From Methylohalobius sp964654415 (GTDB lineage Bacteria > Pseudomonadota > Gammaproteobacteria > Methylococcales > Methylothermaceae), in NCBI GenBank assembly GCA_964654415.1, contig CAZZIP010000004.1:62001-126000 (forward strand): 64,000 bases of DNA. Direction: 5' to 3'. The notes beneath the pieces are model-generated. The model was not told the origin of the DNA. It worked only from the letters and a program-made list of their open reading frames with translations, and searched no databases. Within the stretch, counting starts at the first letter, position 1. Each line of letters begins with the position of its first letter. Shown piece by piece: positions 28,404 through 36,828 of this stretch. Position numbers and translations under genes: made by a program.

Positions 28404-29266
28404 GCACCAACCCCTGCGACGAATTTTGGGCTCGGATAGCTTTTTACCTGGACGATGAATTGAACGATGAAGAAAAGCTGACCCTCGAGGCTCACTTGGG
28501 CGACTGCCCTGCTTGCCGAGAAGCATTCGAGCACGAACAACGCTGGATTCAGATCGTCCGCGCTGCTCGTCCTTTGTACCGCGCACCGACTAGCTTGCAG
28601 ACGAGGGTTCAGCGTATGTTCGAACAGGAACAGGCTGCCCTAGCGGGACGGTCGCACGCTGGGAAATCCCGCAGAATCCTTACCGTCGGCCGTTATCTCG
28701 GGCTTAGTCTTGGACTGGCGACGTTCGTGTTGGGAGGCCTTTTGGCGGTTCGCGTGATCATCACTAAACAGGCTTCCTCGGAGTTTGCCCAGCTAGCGGT
28801 CGAAAGCCACCTCCGGTATCTGGACGGCCGGCTTCCGCTCGAATTGAAAACCACCTCGCCGGGGACGGTCTCGGCTTGGTTCCAAGGTAAGGTGCCGTTT
28901 GAGCTCACTCTTCCTAACTATCAGGAATCTTCCAGCCAGGAGCCGTTGTACCGGCTCGAAGGCGCCCGTCTGGTGGGATTCTATGGGGATTATGCGGCCC
29001 TAGTCGTTTACCGGATGGGCCAGCAACCGATCAGCCTGCTAGTGACTTCCAGCGCCTTAACTACTCCGTCTGGAGGAGAGACCCTCGCTTTGCGCGGCTT
29101 AATCTTCCACTCCGAAACGATCGCTGGGTTTAAAGTGATCTCCTGGTCCGACCGCGGGCTAACCTACGCCCTGGTGTCAAAGCTGGCCGAACGCGGCCAA
29201 CAGTCCTGTCTAGTCTGCCACCAGGGCAGCCAGGATCGAGAACTCATCGAGCAGCTGCGGCCATGA
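28400..29266 (+). CDS. Membrane anti-sigma factor with zinc-finger head and C-terminal CXXCH
   Basis: Cognate regulator of the preceding sigma factor. The cytoplasmic N-terminus has the HxxxCxxC zinc anti-sigma motif (HLGDCPAC, about residues 32-39). One membrane helix follows at about 110-135 (LGLSLGLATFVLGGLLAVRVI), then a periplasmic domain of ~150 residues. The C-terminal 20 residues contain CLVCH (Cys270-His274), a textbook c-type heme attachment motif, which is unusual for an anti-sigma factor. This suggests heme-, redox- or ligand-sensing outside the membrane, in keeping with the divergent di-heme cytochrome. It could instead bind metal. The ATG at 28400 overlaps the sigma stop, which decides the start. 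Confidence 0.85.
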   Translation: MSTNPCDEFWARIAFYLDDELNDEEKLTLEAHLGDCPACREAFEHEQRWIQIVRAARPLYRAPTSLQTRVQRMFEQEQAALAGRSHAGKSRRILTVGRYLGLSLGLATFVLGGLLAVRVIITKQASSEFAQLAVESHLRYLDGRLPLELKTTSPGTVSAWFQGKVPFELTLPNYQESSSQEPLYRLEGARLVGFYGDYAALVVYRMGQQPISLLVTSSALTTPSGGETLALRGLIFHSETIAGFKVISWSDRGLTYALVSKLAERGQQSCLVCHQGSQDRELIEQLRP

Positions 29267-29270
29267 GATA

Positions 29271-29633
29271 ATGCCGTTGCAAACCTACCAGCTTGTGATT
29301 GAGCTTGCTGCACCGCAGCGGATCCGAATCGGGAAACTGGGGGAATTTGATTTTCCGGCCGGGCGCTACGTCTATACCGGAAGCGCCAAGCGCGGCTTGG
29401 AAACGCGCATCGCCCGCCATCTCTCGGCCTCAAAGCGGCCCCACTGGCACATCGATTTCCTATTGGCTACCGCCACAGCTCAGCCAGTGGCGGTGTTAAA
29501 ATTTGAAGAGAGCGAGTGTGAAGTCAACCAGCGCACCGGTGGCCGGATTCTGATCCCCGGCTTTGGTGCCAGTGACTGTCGAGCCGGTTGCATCAGTCAT
29601 CTCAAGTACTTGGGCGATGAAAAGCGAACTTGA
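29271..29633 (+). CDS. GIY-YIG nuclease family protein (DUF123)
   Basis: Small protein with the DUF123 variant of the GIY-YIG fold: RYVYTGSAKRGLETRIARHL gives the Y-x-Y-T-G core (in place of GIY...YIG) and catalytic-type Arg, followed by HWHIDFLL and a C-terminal Cys-containing FGASDC motif typical of this group. Biochemical role is unestablished; DNA-end or uptake-related nuclease activity has been proposed for relatives. It lies 4 bp after the anti-sigma gene and overlaps the GNAT gene by 17 bp, so the run may be one transcript, though a functional link is not obvious. Confidence 0.82.
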   Translation: MPLQTYQLVIELAAPQRIRIGKLGEFDFPAGRYVYTGSAKRGLETRIARHLSASKRPHWHIDFLLATATAQPVAVLKFEESECEVNQRTGGRILIPGFGASDCRAGCISHLKYLGDEKRT

Positions 29634-30141
29634 GGCGATTTGCATTGTTCCCGCTCAAGCCGAAGACGCCGAGGCCATCGCCGCGATGGGGTGGGACATT
29701 TGGCAACGGCATTACTTTCCGGAAGTGCTCAGCCTGGACGCTATCGCCTACCTGTGGCAGCGCAACTTAAGCCCAGCTGTAGTCCGCGAAGAAATGGCCC
29801 GAGGTGTGAGCTACGAATGGATAAAACGACCCCCACTCCAAATCGGCTTTTTGGCCTGGCATCACTTGCCAGAGCAAAGGCGGATGCGGCTCAACAAGCT
29901 GTATCTTTTACCCGAATACCACCACTTAGGCATCGGCGCCCTGGCTTTGACCCACGTCAAAGCCGTGGCTGCTCAGCTCAAGGTTAAAGAAATCTACCTT
30001 TACGTGTTTAAAAAGAACCAAAAGGCCATCCGCGCTTATCTGAAAGCCGGCTTTACCATCGCCCGGGAAGAAATCACCGATGCGGGTCAGGGCTATTGTT
30101 ACGACGATTATGTAATGACCTATCCGCTCGATGCTTTATGA
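29617..30141 (+). CDS. GNAT-family N-acetyltransferase
   Basis: Acetyl-CoA-dependent acyltransferase; substrate unknown. The N-terminus (EAICIVPAQAEDAEAIAAM) is the first strand and helix of the GNAT fold, with the acetyl-CoA pyrophosphate loop in the region LYLLPEYHHLGIGALAL (R/Q-x-x-G-x-G/A variant, about residues 100-117) and YLYVFKKNQKAIRAYLKAGF as motif B. The last part, ITDAGQGYCYDDYVM, is usual for RimI-like members. The start is the ATG at 29617; upstream in-frame starts lie inside the GIY-YIG gene. It converges on wrbA with a 6-bp overlap. Confidence 0.87.
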   Translation: MKSELEAICIVPAQAEDAEAIAAMGWDIWQRHYFPEVLSLDAIAYLWQRNLSPAVVREEMARGVSYEWIKRPPLQIGFLAWHHLPEQRRMRLNKLYLLPEYHHLGIGALALTHVKAVAAQLKVKEIYLYVFKKNQKAIRAYLKAGFTIAREEITDAGQGYCYDDYVMTYPLDAL

Positions 30142-30768
30142 TGCGGAATAGGCGGGATTTTGACCAGACGCCGCCAGCTTTCTGGCTATCTTCGCGACGT
30201 GCTCGCCCTGGAAGCGAGCGATGGTGAGCTCATTTTCCGAAGGCTTCCGACTGCCGTCTGCGCCTGCGAGCGTACTAGCACCGTAAGGGGTGCCACCTGT
30301 GATTTCGTCCATGTTGAGCAGCGCCTGGCACGAGTAAGGAACGCCGACGATCACCATGCCGTGATGCAAAAGCGTGGTGTGAAACGAGGTGATGGTAGTC
30401 TCCTGCCCACCGTGCTGGCTCGCAGTGGAGGTAAAGACACTCCCCACTTTGCCTATCAGCGCCCCGCTCAACCAAAGCTTACCAGTTTGGTCGAGAAAAT
30501 TGCGCATTTGCGAACACATATTCCCAAATCTGGTCGGGGTGCCGAAGATGATCGCATCGTAGTCGGGCAATTCATCGACGCTCGCGATCGGCGCTTCCTG
30601 ATCCAGCTTGGCCCCTGCCTTGCGGGCAACTTCCTCAGGCATCAACTCCGGAACGCGCTTGACGGTCACCTCGACGCCATCGACCGAACGCGCACCCTCG
30701 GCTACCGCCTTCGCCAGAGCTTCGACGTGCCCATACATGCTGTAATACAAAACTAGAACCTTAGTCAT
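30136..30768 (-). CDS. wrbA: NAD(P)H:quinone oxidoreductase, WrbA type IV flavodoxin
   Basis: FMN-binding cytoplasmic enzyme reducing quinones by two electrons, protecting against oxidative stress. Seen: the flavodoxin phosphate loop YYSMYGHVEAL (residues 8-18), the WrbA-specific FGTPTRFGNMCSQMRNFLDQ, TASQHGGQE, and GTPYGAS with the C-terminal AR-x-QGEHVA helix. The length (210 aa) is close to the family norm (~200). It is monocistronic and convergent with the GNAT gene. Confidence 0.95.
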   Translation of the reverse strand: MTKVLVLYYSMYGHVEALAKAVAEGARSVDGVEVTVKRVPELMPEEVARKAGAKLDQEAPIASVDELPDYDAIIFGTPTRFGNMCSQMRNFLDQTGKLWLSGALIGKVGSVFTSTASQHGGQETTITSFHTTLLHHGMVIVGVPYSCQALLNMDEITGGTPYGASTLAGADGSRKPSENELTIARFQGEHVAKIARKLAASGQNPAYSAS

Positions 30769-30857
30769 CGATCCCGCCTCTTTAGGTCACCGCATTTTGG
30801 ATGCAATGCTATTCCACTTTCCCATCCGTGCCAAGCCCGTACAAACGAGACGACTCT

Positions 30858-30886
30858 TTAAATAGGGACACGGCTATTCATATAAT
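30858..30886 (+). promoter_or_regulatory. Sigma-70-type promoter for the small lipoprotein gene
   Basis: The -35 TTAAAT (30858-30863) and perfect -10 TATAAT (30881-30886) are separated by 17 bp and lie about 30 bp upstream of the ATG at 30916. The -35 matches the consensus weakly. Confidence 0.55.
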
Positions 30887-30915
30887 TATCACTTTGAACC
30901 TCATTGAACCCTTCT

Positions 30916-31317
30916 ATGGTGCAACGATTCGGTCTGGCAACTTCGTGCCTTGTCGTCCTCGCCGGCTGCGCCGGCGCGCCGCAGACCCTCAATACCCAAT
31001 CTTGGCAAGCAAGCACATTGTCCGAACAAACCATTGTCCAGGCAACCCAAGCCGGCCAAGAGTACTTTGCCTGCATTCAGGAAGAACTGACCCGCTATCG
31101 CTATCAGGGCGGCGACTCGCGTTACGAGACCCAATCCCTCCTTAGGCGCTGCGAGGATCGCCTCACGCCTATCCGGTCCGCGTTTACCGCAGAAGGCGTC
31201 GATCCCCGCATCACTGAGCGTTATCTCAGACGCAAGCGCACCCAGGCGGCTCGCTATGTACTCGAGACGATCATGGGGCTAGAGGCGAGACATCGGGCAG
31301 CCCAGGCCGGGGGATGA
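30916..31317 (+). CDS. Small hypothetical lipoprotein
   Basis: I do not recognise this gene. It encodes 133 residues with a lipoprotein signal peptide whose lipobox LAGC gives acylated Cys18. The mature part is predicted helical and rich in Arg and Gln. It has two further cysteines about 27 residues apart (in FACIQEEL and LRRCEDRL) that could pair. The second half (RITERYLRRKRTQAARYVLETIM) is basic. It has its own likely promoter and lies 41 bp upstream of the DUF2760 gene, so it may belong to the same transcription unit; a TACAAT at 31318-31323 could equally start a separate one. Confidence 0.75.
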   Translation: MVQRFGLATSCLVVLAGCAGAPQTLNTQSWQASTLSEQTIVQATQAGQEYFACIQEELTRYRYQGGDSRYETQSLLRRCEDRLTPIRSAFTAEGVDPRITERYLRRKRTQAARYVLETIMGLEARHRAAQAGG

Positions 31318-31358
31318 TACAATCGGTCTAGACAACGACTTGTAGTCAAAGAGGTAGC

Positions 31359-31994
31359 ATGATCATCGATTTCTCCAGACTTCCGGAAACGCTGGATGCC
31401 CTCCATTTGATCTTGGGCATTGCCGTGATCGTCTTGTTGTTTTTGCAAGTATTGGTCCTGAGCTTGACGACCATCGTGCTGCTCCGCCGGGGCGCCGAAA
31501 AAGCCGTGGGAAAACCCGCTGAGGCACAAGCTGCACCTTTACCCCCTGAAATCGCACCGCGTAAGGTGGAGGAACAACCAACTCCTCCTCCAAAACCGAT
31601 CATTCTGCGCCAGCCTACCCCCGATGCGGCACTGCAGCTTCTGGGTCTGTTCCAGGCGGAAGCGCGCCTGCTCGACTTCCTGGAGGAAGACATCGGCGCT
31701 TACTCCGACGCCGAGGTAGGCGCCGCAGCGCGGATCGTCCACGAAGGCTGCCGCAAGGTGCTCAGAGAGCACTTTGAAATCGCACCGGTGCGGACCGAAG
31801 CGGAAGGCACCCGGATCACGCTCCCCAAAGGCTTTGACCCGGCTGAAATCCGTCTTACCGGAAACATCGTCGGCTCACCGCCTTTCTCGGGAATCCTGGT
31901 TCATCGCGGCTGGCGCGCCACCCAAGTCAAGCTGCCCCAACTGTCGGAAGGCCACAAGGTGGACATTCTGGCGCCGGCGGAGGTGGAACTATGA
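31359..31994 (+). CDS. DUF2760 membrane-anchored protein
   Basis: Family of unknown function repeatedly found next to Hsp70-like genes. An N-terminal membrane helix (residues ~16-43, LILGIAVIVLLFLQVLVLSL) is followed by a Pro-rich linker (about 50-80) and a conserved C-terminal domain with LQLLGLFQAEARLLDFLEEDI, the hallmark of DUF2760. The domain continues with RIVHEGCRKVL and a GxIxGxPPFxGxLVHRGW-like motif (here GNIVGSPPFSGILVHRGW). Thus a small globular domain is tethered to the membrane. It has a clear GAGG ribosome site and an ATGA overlap with the first Hsp70 gene. Confidence 0.85.
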   Translation: MIIDFSRLPETLDALHLILGIAVIVLLFLQVLVLSLTTIVLLRRGAEKAVGKPAEAQAAPLPPEIAPRKVEEQPTPPPKPIILRQPTPDAALQLLGLFQAEARLLDFLEEDIGAYSDAEVGAAARIVHEGCRKVLREHFEIAPVRTEAEGTRITLPKGFDPAEIRLTGNIVGSPPFSGILVHRGWRATQVKLPQLSEGHKVDILAPAEVEL

Positions 31995-34012
31995 ACGAAG
32001 CAAAACGTTATTGCGTCGGGATCGACTTGGGCACCACCAACAGCGTGGTAGCCTGGGTGGACCTAAGCCAATGCGAGCGGGAAAAGGCGCCAGTAGAAGT
32101 GATGGGCATCCCCCAACTGATCGCTCCCGGTACCGTAGAAGAGCGGGTCCAGCTGCCTTCCTTCCTGTATCTTCCCCATCCTGACGAACTGTCTGCCGAG
32201 GACCGAGTCCTTCCCTGGCGCGCGGAAGTGGAACACATCATCGGCAGCCTCGCCCGGGAACTCGGCAGCAAGACCCCGATCCGCCTGGTCTCGAGCGCCA
32301 AAAGTTGGCTCTGCCACGCTGGTGTTAGTCCAAAAAATCCATTCCTTCCCATCGAGGCCCCGCAGGAAGTGCCGCGGATTTCTCCCTACCAGGCTTCCCT
32401 AGAATACCTGCAACACCTGCGCGATGCCTGGAATTACCGCCATCCAAGCGCCCCCCTGCACGAGCAGCACCTGGTCATCACCGTGCCGGCCTCCTTTGAC
32501 CCGGCGGCGCGCGAACTGACCGCCGAGGCAGCGCGCGAGGCTGGACTGACCCAGGCGATCCTGCTTGAGGAACCGCAGGCGGCGTTGTACAGCTGGATTC
32601 AGCAAAGCGAGGGAAGCTGGCGCGAGCAGGTCAAGGTAGGCGACGTCATTTTGGTGGTGGACGTAGGCGGCGGCACCACCGATCTCTCCCTGATCGCGGT
32701 CACCGAGGAGGAGGGCAACCTCCAGCTCAACCGGATAGCGGTGGGAGACCACATCCTATTGGGCGGCGATAACATGGACCTGGCCCTGGCCTATGTGATC
32801 AAGACCAAACTGGAACAGGAAGGCAAGCGCCTGGACCCTTGGCAAGTCCAGGCCTTAACCCACAGCTGCCGAGTGGCCAAGGAACAACTCCTGGCCAACC
32901 CGGATCTGACCCAGGTGCCGGTGATCGTTCCTAGCCGCGGTTCTAAGCTGATCGGCGGTACGCTCCGCACCGAGCTGAGCTACGAAGAAGTGCGCCGCAC
33001 CCTGATCGAAGGCTTTTTCCCCCAGGTGGACATCGCTGAAAAACCCCTCGCGCGCCCGCGCACCGGCTTGACTACCCTAGGTCTCCCCTATGCCCAGGAC
33101 GCCCGCATCACCGCCCACCTAGCCCACTTTTTGAGCCGCCAGCTCGGTGCGGCCAATGAGCTAACCGGGGTAGCGCTGCCTGAAAAGGCGCGCTTCATCC
33201 ACCCGACCGCCGTGCTCCTCAATGGCGGTGTGTTCAAGGCTACGCCCTTGGCCGAACGGCTACTGGAGGTGGTCAACCGCTGGCTAATTGAAGACGGTGC
33301 TCCGGCTGCCCGCCTGTTGGAAGGCGCCGATCTTGACCTAGCGGTGGCCTGCGGCGGGGCTTATTATGGCTATGTGCGCTTAGGGGGAGGCGTGCGGATC
33401 CGCGGCGGCACGGCGGCGGCTTATTACGTTGGTGTGGAAAGCGCCATGCCGGCGGTGCCTGGTTTCCCGCCACCGCTCCGCCTCCTGTGCGTGGCGCCTT
33501 TTGGCATGGAAGAAGGCACCGAGGCACCGCTGCCGCCTTATGAATTCGGAGTGGTAGTGGGCGAGCCAGTCAACTTCCGCTTTTTTGCTTCCACGGTGAG
33601 AAGAGAAGATCCGGTCGGTGCTCTCCTCGACCAATGGAGCGAAGACGAAGTCCAGGAACTTGCCGAAATCGAAGTGACCCTGCCGCCGGAGCACCACCAA
33701 CCCGGCGAGGTGGTCCCAGTGCGACTGGCCGCCAGCTACACCGAAGTCGGCACGCTGCGGCTGGAAGCGGTCGCCAAGGATAGCGGCGAGCGTTGGAAAA
33801 TCGAATTCGAAGTGCGCGGCAAACAGCCACCGGGGCACACGGATACTGAACCTATGGACGAGCCAGTAGGAGCCGTCATAGAACAAACCGAACAGCGGGA
33901 AAATTTCGATGAGGCCAAGCCGGCGAAAGAGGAGAGAGTAGACGCCGTCGCAGAACAAACCGAATACGAGAAAAAGGAACAGAAGGCCAGTTTCTGGCCG
34001 TTCAAAAAATAA
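31991..34012 (+). CDS. Divergent Hsp70-family protein (first of pair)
   Basis: Actin-fold ATPase of the Hsp70 superfamily. Phosphate-1 motif GIDLGTTNSVVAW is near residue 10, phosphate-2 motif VVDVGGGTTDLSL near residue 222, and VLLNGGVF near 410 replaces the usual adenosine motif GG. The substrate-binding beta domain is recognisable only weakly (EIEVTLPPEHHQPGEVVPV). The C-terminal ~60 residues are charged and low-complexity, ending in SFWPFKK, with a short tandem repeat. There is no DnaK-type lid. It is neither DnaK, HscA nor HscC. It is translationally coupled to DUF2760 and followed after 39 bp by a second Hsp70-like gene, so the three probably form one complex. Confidence 0.88.
   Translation: MNEAKRYCVGIDLGTTNSVVAWVDLSQCEREKAPVEVMGIPQLIAPGTVEERVQLPSFLYLPHPDELSAEDRVLPWRAEVEHIIGSLARELGSKTPIRLVSSAKSWLCHAGVSPKNPFLPIEAPQEVPRISPYQASLEYLQHLRDAWNYRHPSAPLHEQHLVITVPASFDPAARELTAEAAREAGLTQAILLEEPQAALYSWIQQSEGSWREQVKVGDVILVVDVGGGTTDLSLIAVTEEEGNLQLNRIAVGDHILLGGDNMDLALAYVIKTKLEQEGKRLDPWQVQALTHSCRVAKEQLLANPDLTQVPVIVPSRGSKLIGGTLRTELSYEEVRRTLIEGFFPQVDIAEKPLARPRTGLTTLGLPYAQDARITAHLAHFLSRQLGAANELTGVALPEKARFIHPTAVLLNGGVFKATPLAERLLEVVNRWLIEDGAPAARLLEGADLDLAVACGGAYYGYVRLGGGVRIRGGTAAAYYVGVESAMPAVPGFPPPLRLLCVAPFGMEEGTEAPLPPYEFGVVVGEPVNFRFFASTVRREDPVGALLDQWSEDEVQELAEIEVTLPPEHHQPGEVVPVRLAASYTEVGTLRLEAVAKDSGERWKIEFEVRGKQPPGHTDTEPMDEPVGAVIEQTEQRENFDEAKPAKEERVDAVAEQTEYEKKEQKASFWPFKK
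33866..33973 (+). repeat. 24-codon tandem repeat in the Hsp70 tail
   Basis: Two copies offset by exactly 72 bp encode VGAVIEQTEQRE and VDAVAEQTEYEK. At DNA level they share GAACAAACCGAA and flanking GCCGTC. The repeat lies in the disordered, acidic tail of the first Hsp70-like protein. Confidence 0.5.
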
Positions 34013-34051
34013 CGGCGAGTTGTAGCGAGTGTCATGTATCTCCCGGTTTGA

Positions 34052-36820
34052 ATGCAAGCGCGTTATCTAGTCGGCATCGATCTAGGAACTACCCACACGG
34101 TAGTGGCTTACGCCGACTTAACCCAAGGACAGGTGGCGGCGGGTTTTAAACCTACCCTCACCATCGAGCGGTTTTTTATTCCCCAACTTACCGCCCCCGG
34201 GGAAATCGCCCCCCGCCCCCTGCTGCCTTCCGTCCGCTACCACCCGGCCGAGGGGGAATTGGCCCGAGAGTCGCTCGAGCTGCCTTGGCCGCAGCCCGAT
34301 ATCGGCGACCCAGTGCCCACGCCGATTATCGGTGAACTGGCCCGCAAGCTCGGCGCTAAATCTCAAGGGCGCCTGGTCGTAAGCGCCAAGAGCTGGTTGT
34401 GTAACCCGAACGTGGAGCGCACCGCCGACATTCTGCCTTGGGGAGCCGCCAGTGAGGTTCCCAAGGTCTCTCCCTTGATCGCCTGTGCCAGTTATCTGGC
34501 CCACGTGCGCGGGGCATGGAACTTTAAGTTTCCCGATCACCCGCTGGAGCAGCAAGAGGTGGTTGTTACCATTCCGGCCTCGTTTGACGAGGACGCCCGG
34601 GCGCTGACTGTGAAAGCTGCCAGGATCACAGGTCTTTCCAACCTGCATCTGGTAGAAGAGCCACAAGCGGTATGCTACGACTGGCTCTACCGCCACCGCG
34701 CCGATCTCGGACTGATCGCAGACTCCCGCCTGTTATTGGTGGTAGACATCGGCGGCGGCACCACGGACTTGACTTTGATCCGCATTGAGCCAGCACCGAA
34801 GCTACCCAAGCTGACCCGCATCGGAGTCGGCGAACACTTGCTGCTGGGTGGGGATAACATCGATCTTGCGCTCGCCCACCTGGCCGAAGAACGCCTCCTC
34901 GGCCCGCAGCAAAGCGATCGCGCAGGTTTCGCCTTGCGCGCTGCAGAATTTTCGCAATTGGTCGAAAGCTGTCGCCTCGCTAAAGAGCGGCTGCTCGCCG
35001 CAAAATCCTCGGAAACCGCCACGGTAAGCTTGCTTGGCAGCGGCGCCAGGCTGATCGGCGGTGCCCGCACAGTGACCTTGAGCCGTGAGGAAGTTCACTC
35101 TCTCGTCCTCGAGGGGTTCTTCCCACGTGTTTCCCTGGACGAGCACCCCCAGGGGAAACGCAGCGGCCTGGTCGAGTTCGGCCTGCCGTATGCAGCCGAT
35201 CCGGCCGTCACCCGCCACATTGCCGCTTTTCTCAGAGCGCACGCCCGGACCGCCCGCGAAGCTTTGGGCGACCCGGAAACTCCCCCGGTACCGGATACCG
35301 TGTTGCTCAACGGCGGGGTCTTTTTGAGTCCTGCGATCACCCGCAGATTGCTAGAGGTCATCGGGAGTTGGCGCTCCGCACCGATCCTGGCGTTGGACAA
35401 TCCGCACCCGGAATTTGCCGTAGCTGCCGGAGCGGTCGCCTACGCCATGGCCAGACGCGGCTTCGGTCCCAAAATCGGGGGGGGAGCGGCGCGCAGCTAT
35501 TTTCTCGTGGTAGAGGGTGAACGCGGCAAGCCCCAGGGCGTCTGCCTGCTTCCCAGGGGAACCGAAGAAGCTCAAGAAATTTTGCTCAAAGAGCGCGTCT
35601 TCGCCTTGCGCCTGGGCCAACCGGTACGTTTCCATCTGGTTTCCTCAACCGAAGCTTCCTACCAGCCAGGCGAAGTGGTCCCTTTGGACCATGAGCGCCT
35701 GGATCCGCTTCCTCCCGTCGTCACGGTCCTCGCCAAAGGTGAGCGAGGGGAAGTCAAGGTGCATCTGGCGGCGCGCATGACCGAAATTGGTACCCTGGAG
35801 CTAGAATGCGTGGCAGAGGACGGGCGCCGCTTCAAGCTGGATTTTGAGCTGCGCCGAAAGCCCTCTGCGCTGTTCCAGGACGCCTCTCACCCGCATTTGG
35901 CTCAGGCCCAGGCCGCCATCGAGCGCTATTTCGGCAAAAAGTCCAAAGAGGTCGTCCCAACCGCCGTCAAAACCCTAAGCCATGAGTTAGAAAAGCTGTT
36001 AGGCCCGCGCCATAGGTGGGATGCGCCGCTGCTTAGGGAACTGGCCGACGGTTTGCTGGAAGGCAATAAATCCCGCCGTCGCAGCGCCGAACATGAGCGC
36101 ACTTGGTTTTCCTTGGCCGGATTTTGCCTGCGGCCTGGGTTCGGCTACCCGTTGGACGATTGGCGTATTGACCAGGTTCGGCCCTTGTACAGCCAAGGCT
36201 TGCAATTTGTCCACGTGATTCAAAACTGGGCCGAGTGGTGGACATTTTGGCGCCGGATCGCCGGAGGGTTAGATCAACCCTTCCAGCAGGCGATTTTTGC
36301 CGAATTGTGTGCTTATTTGGATCCGGCCAGAGCGAAAAAACCAGAAGTCTTAAAGCAAAGAAGTTACGAAAACATCATCCGCTTGGCGGCGGTGCTCGAG
36401 CAGCTTAAGCCGGAGGATAAAATCCGCTTGGGCGAATGGCTGCTTGAGCGCCTTACCGATCCCAAGGAACCGGAGGAAATCCTAGTCTGGGCCTTAGGCC
36501 GCTTGGGAACAAGGGTGCCGTTCTATGCCAGCAGCCACTGCGTAATTCCCAATGAAGTGGCGGAAAATTGGCTCAGGCGTTTGCTGGATCGGCCTTCTAA
36601 ACTCAAAGGCTTTGGCTTGGCGCTGTTAGCGCGGAGAGCTTCGGATCGCACGCGCGACATTGATCCTGCCTTGCGCGCGCAGGTGGTAGAAAAACTCAAA
36701 CGCAACAAAGCCCCTGCCTCGTGGATCAGGATGGTCAATGAGGCAGTCGAGCTCAGCAGCGAAGATCAGAAGCACCTGCTCGGCGAAGCGCTGCCTCCAG
36801 GACTCAAACTGTTGGCCTGA
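34052..36820 (+). CDS. Divergent Hsp70-family protein with C-terminal DUF3731-like domain
   Basis: Second Hsp70-superfamily ATPase of the locus: GIDLGTTHTVVAYADL near residue 10, VVDIGGGTTDLTL near 232, and VLLNGGVFLSP near 420. After a weakly conserved beta domain (to ~610) comes a ~300-residue helical C-terminus with WFSLAGFCLRPGFGYPLDDWRIDQV and YENIIRLAAVLEQL, matching the DUF3731 region of this Hsp70 subgroup. The length of 922 aa is far above DnaK (~640). Its N-terminal half is similar in layout to the gene before it, suggesting duplication and divergence. No ribosome site is obvious in the 39-bp spacer. The function is unestablished; a paired chaperone or sensor at the membrane with DUF2760 is inference. 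Confidence 0.88.
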   Translation: MQARYLVGIDLGTTHTVVAYADLTQGQVAAGFKPTLTIERFFIPQLTAPGEIAPRPLLPSVRYHPAEGELARESLELPWPQPDIGDPVPTPIIGELARKLGAKSQGRLVVSAKSWLCNPNVERTADILPWGAASEVPKVSPLIACASYLAHVRGAWNFKFPDHPLEQQEVVVTIPASFDEDARALTVKAARITGLSNLHLVEEPQAVCYDWLYRHRADLGLIADSRLLLVVDIGGGTTDLTLIRIEPAPKLPKLTRIGVGEHLLLGGDNIDLALAHLAEERLLGPQQSDRAGFALRAAEFSQLVESCRLAKERLLAAKSSETATVSLLGSGARLIGGARTVTLSREEVHSLVLEGFFPRVSLDEHPQGKRSGLVEFGLPYAADPAVTRHIAAFLRAHARTAREALGDPETPPVPDTVLLNGGVFLSPAITRRLLEVIGSWRSAPILALDNPHPEFAVAAGAVAYAMARRGFGPKIGGGAARSYFLVVEGERGKPQGVCLLPRGTEEAQEILLKERVFALRLGQPVRFHLVSSTEASYQPGEVVPLDHERLDPLPPVVTVLAKGERGEVKVHLAARMTEIGTLELECVAEDGRRFKLDFELRRKPSALFQDASHPHLAQAQAAIERYFGKKSKEVVPTAVKTLSHELEKLLGPRHRWDAPLLRELADGLLEGNKSRRRSAEHERTWFSLAGFCLRPGFGYPLDDWRIDQVRPLYSQGLQFVHVIQNWAEWWTFWRRIAGGLDQPFQQAIFAELCAYLDPARAKKPEVLKQRSYENIIRLAAVLEQLKPEDKIRLGEWLLERLTDPKEPEEILVWALGRLGTRVPFYASSHCVIPNEVAENWLRRLLDRPSKLKGFGLALLARRASDRTRDIDPALRAQVVEKLKRNKAPASWIRMVNEAVELSSEDQKHLLGEALPPGLKLLA

Positions 36821-36828
36821 ACTCCCGT

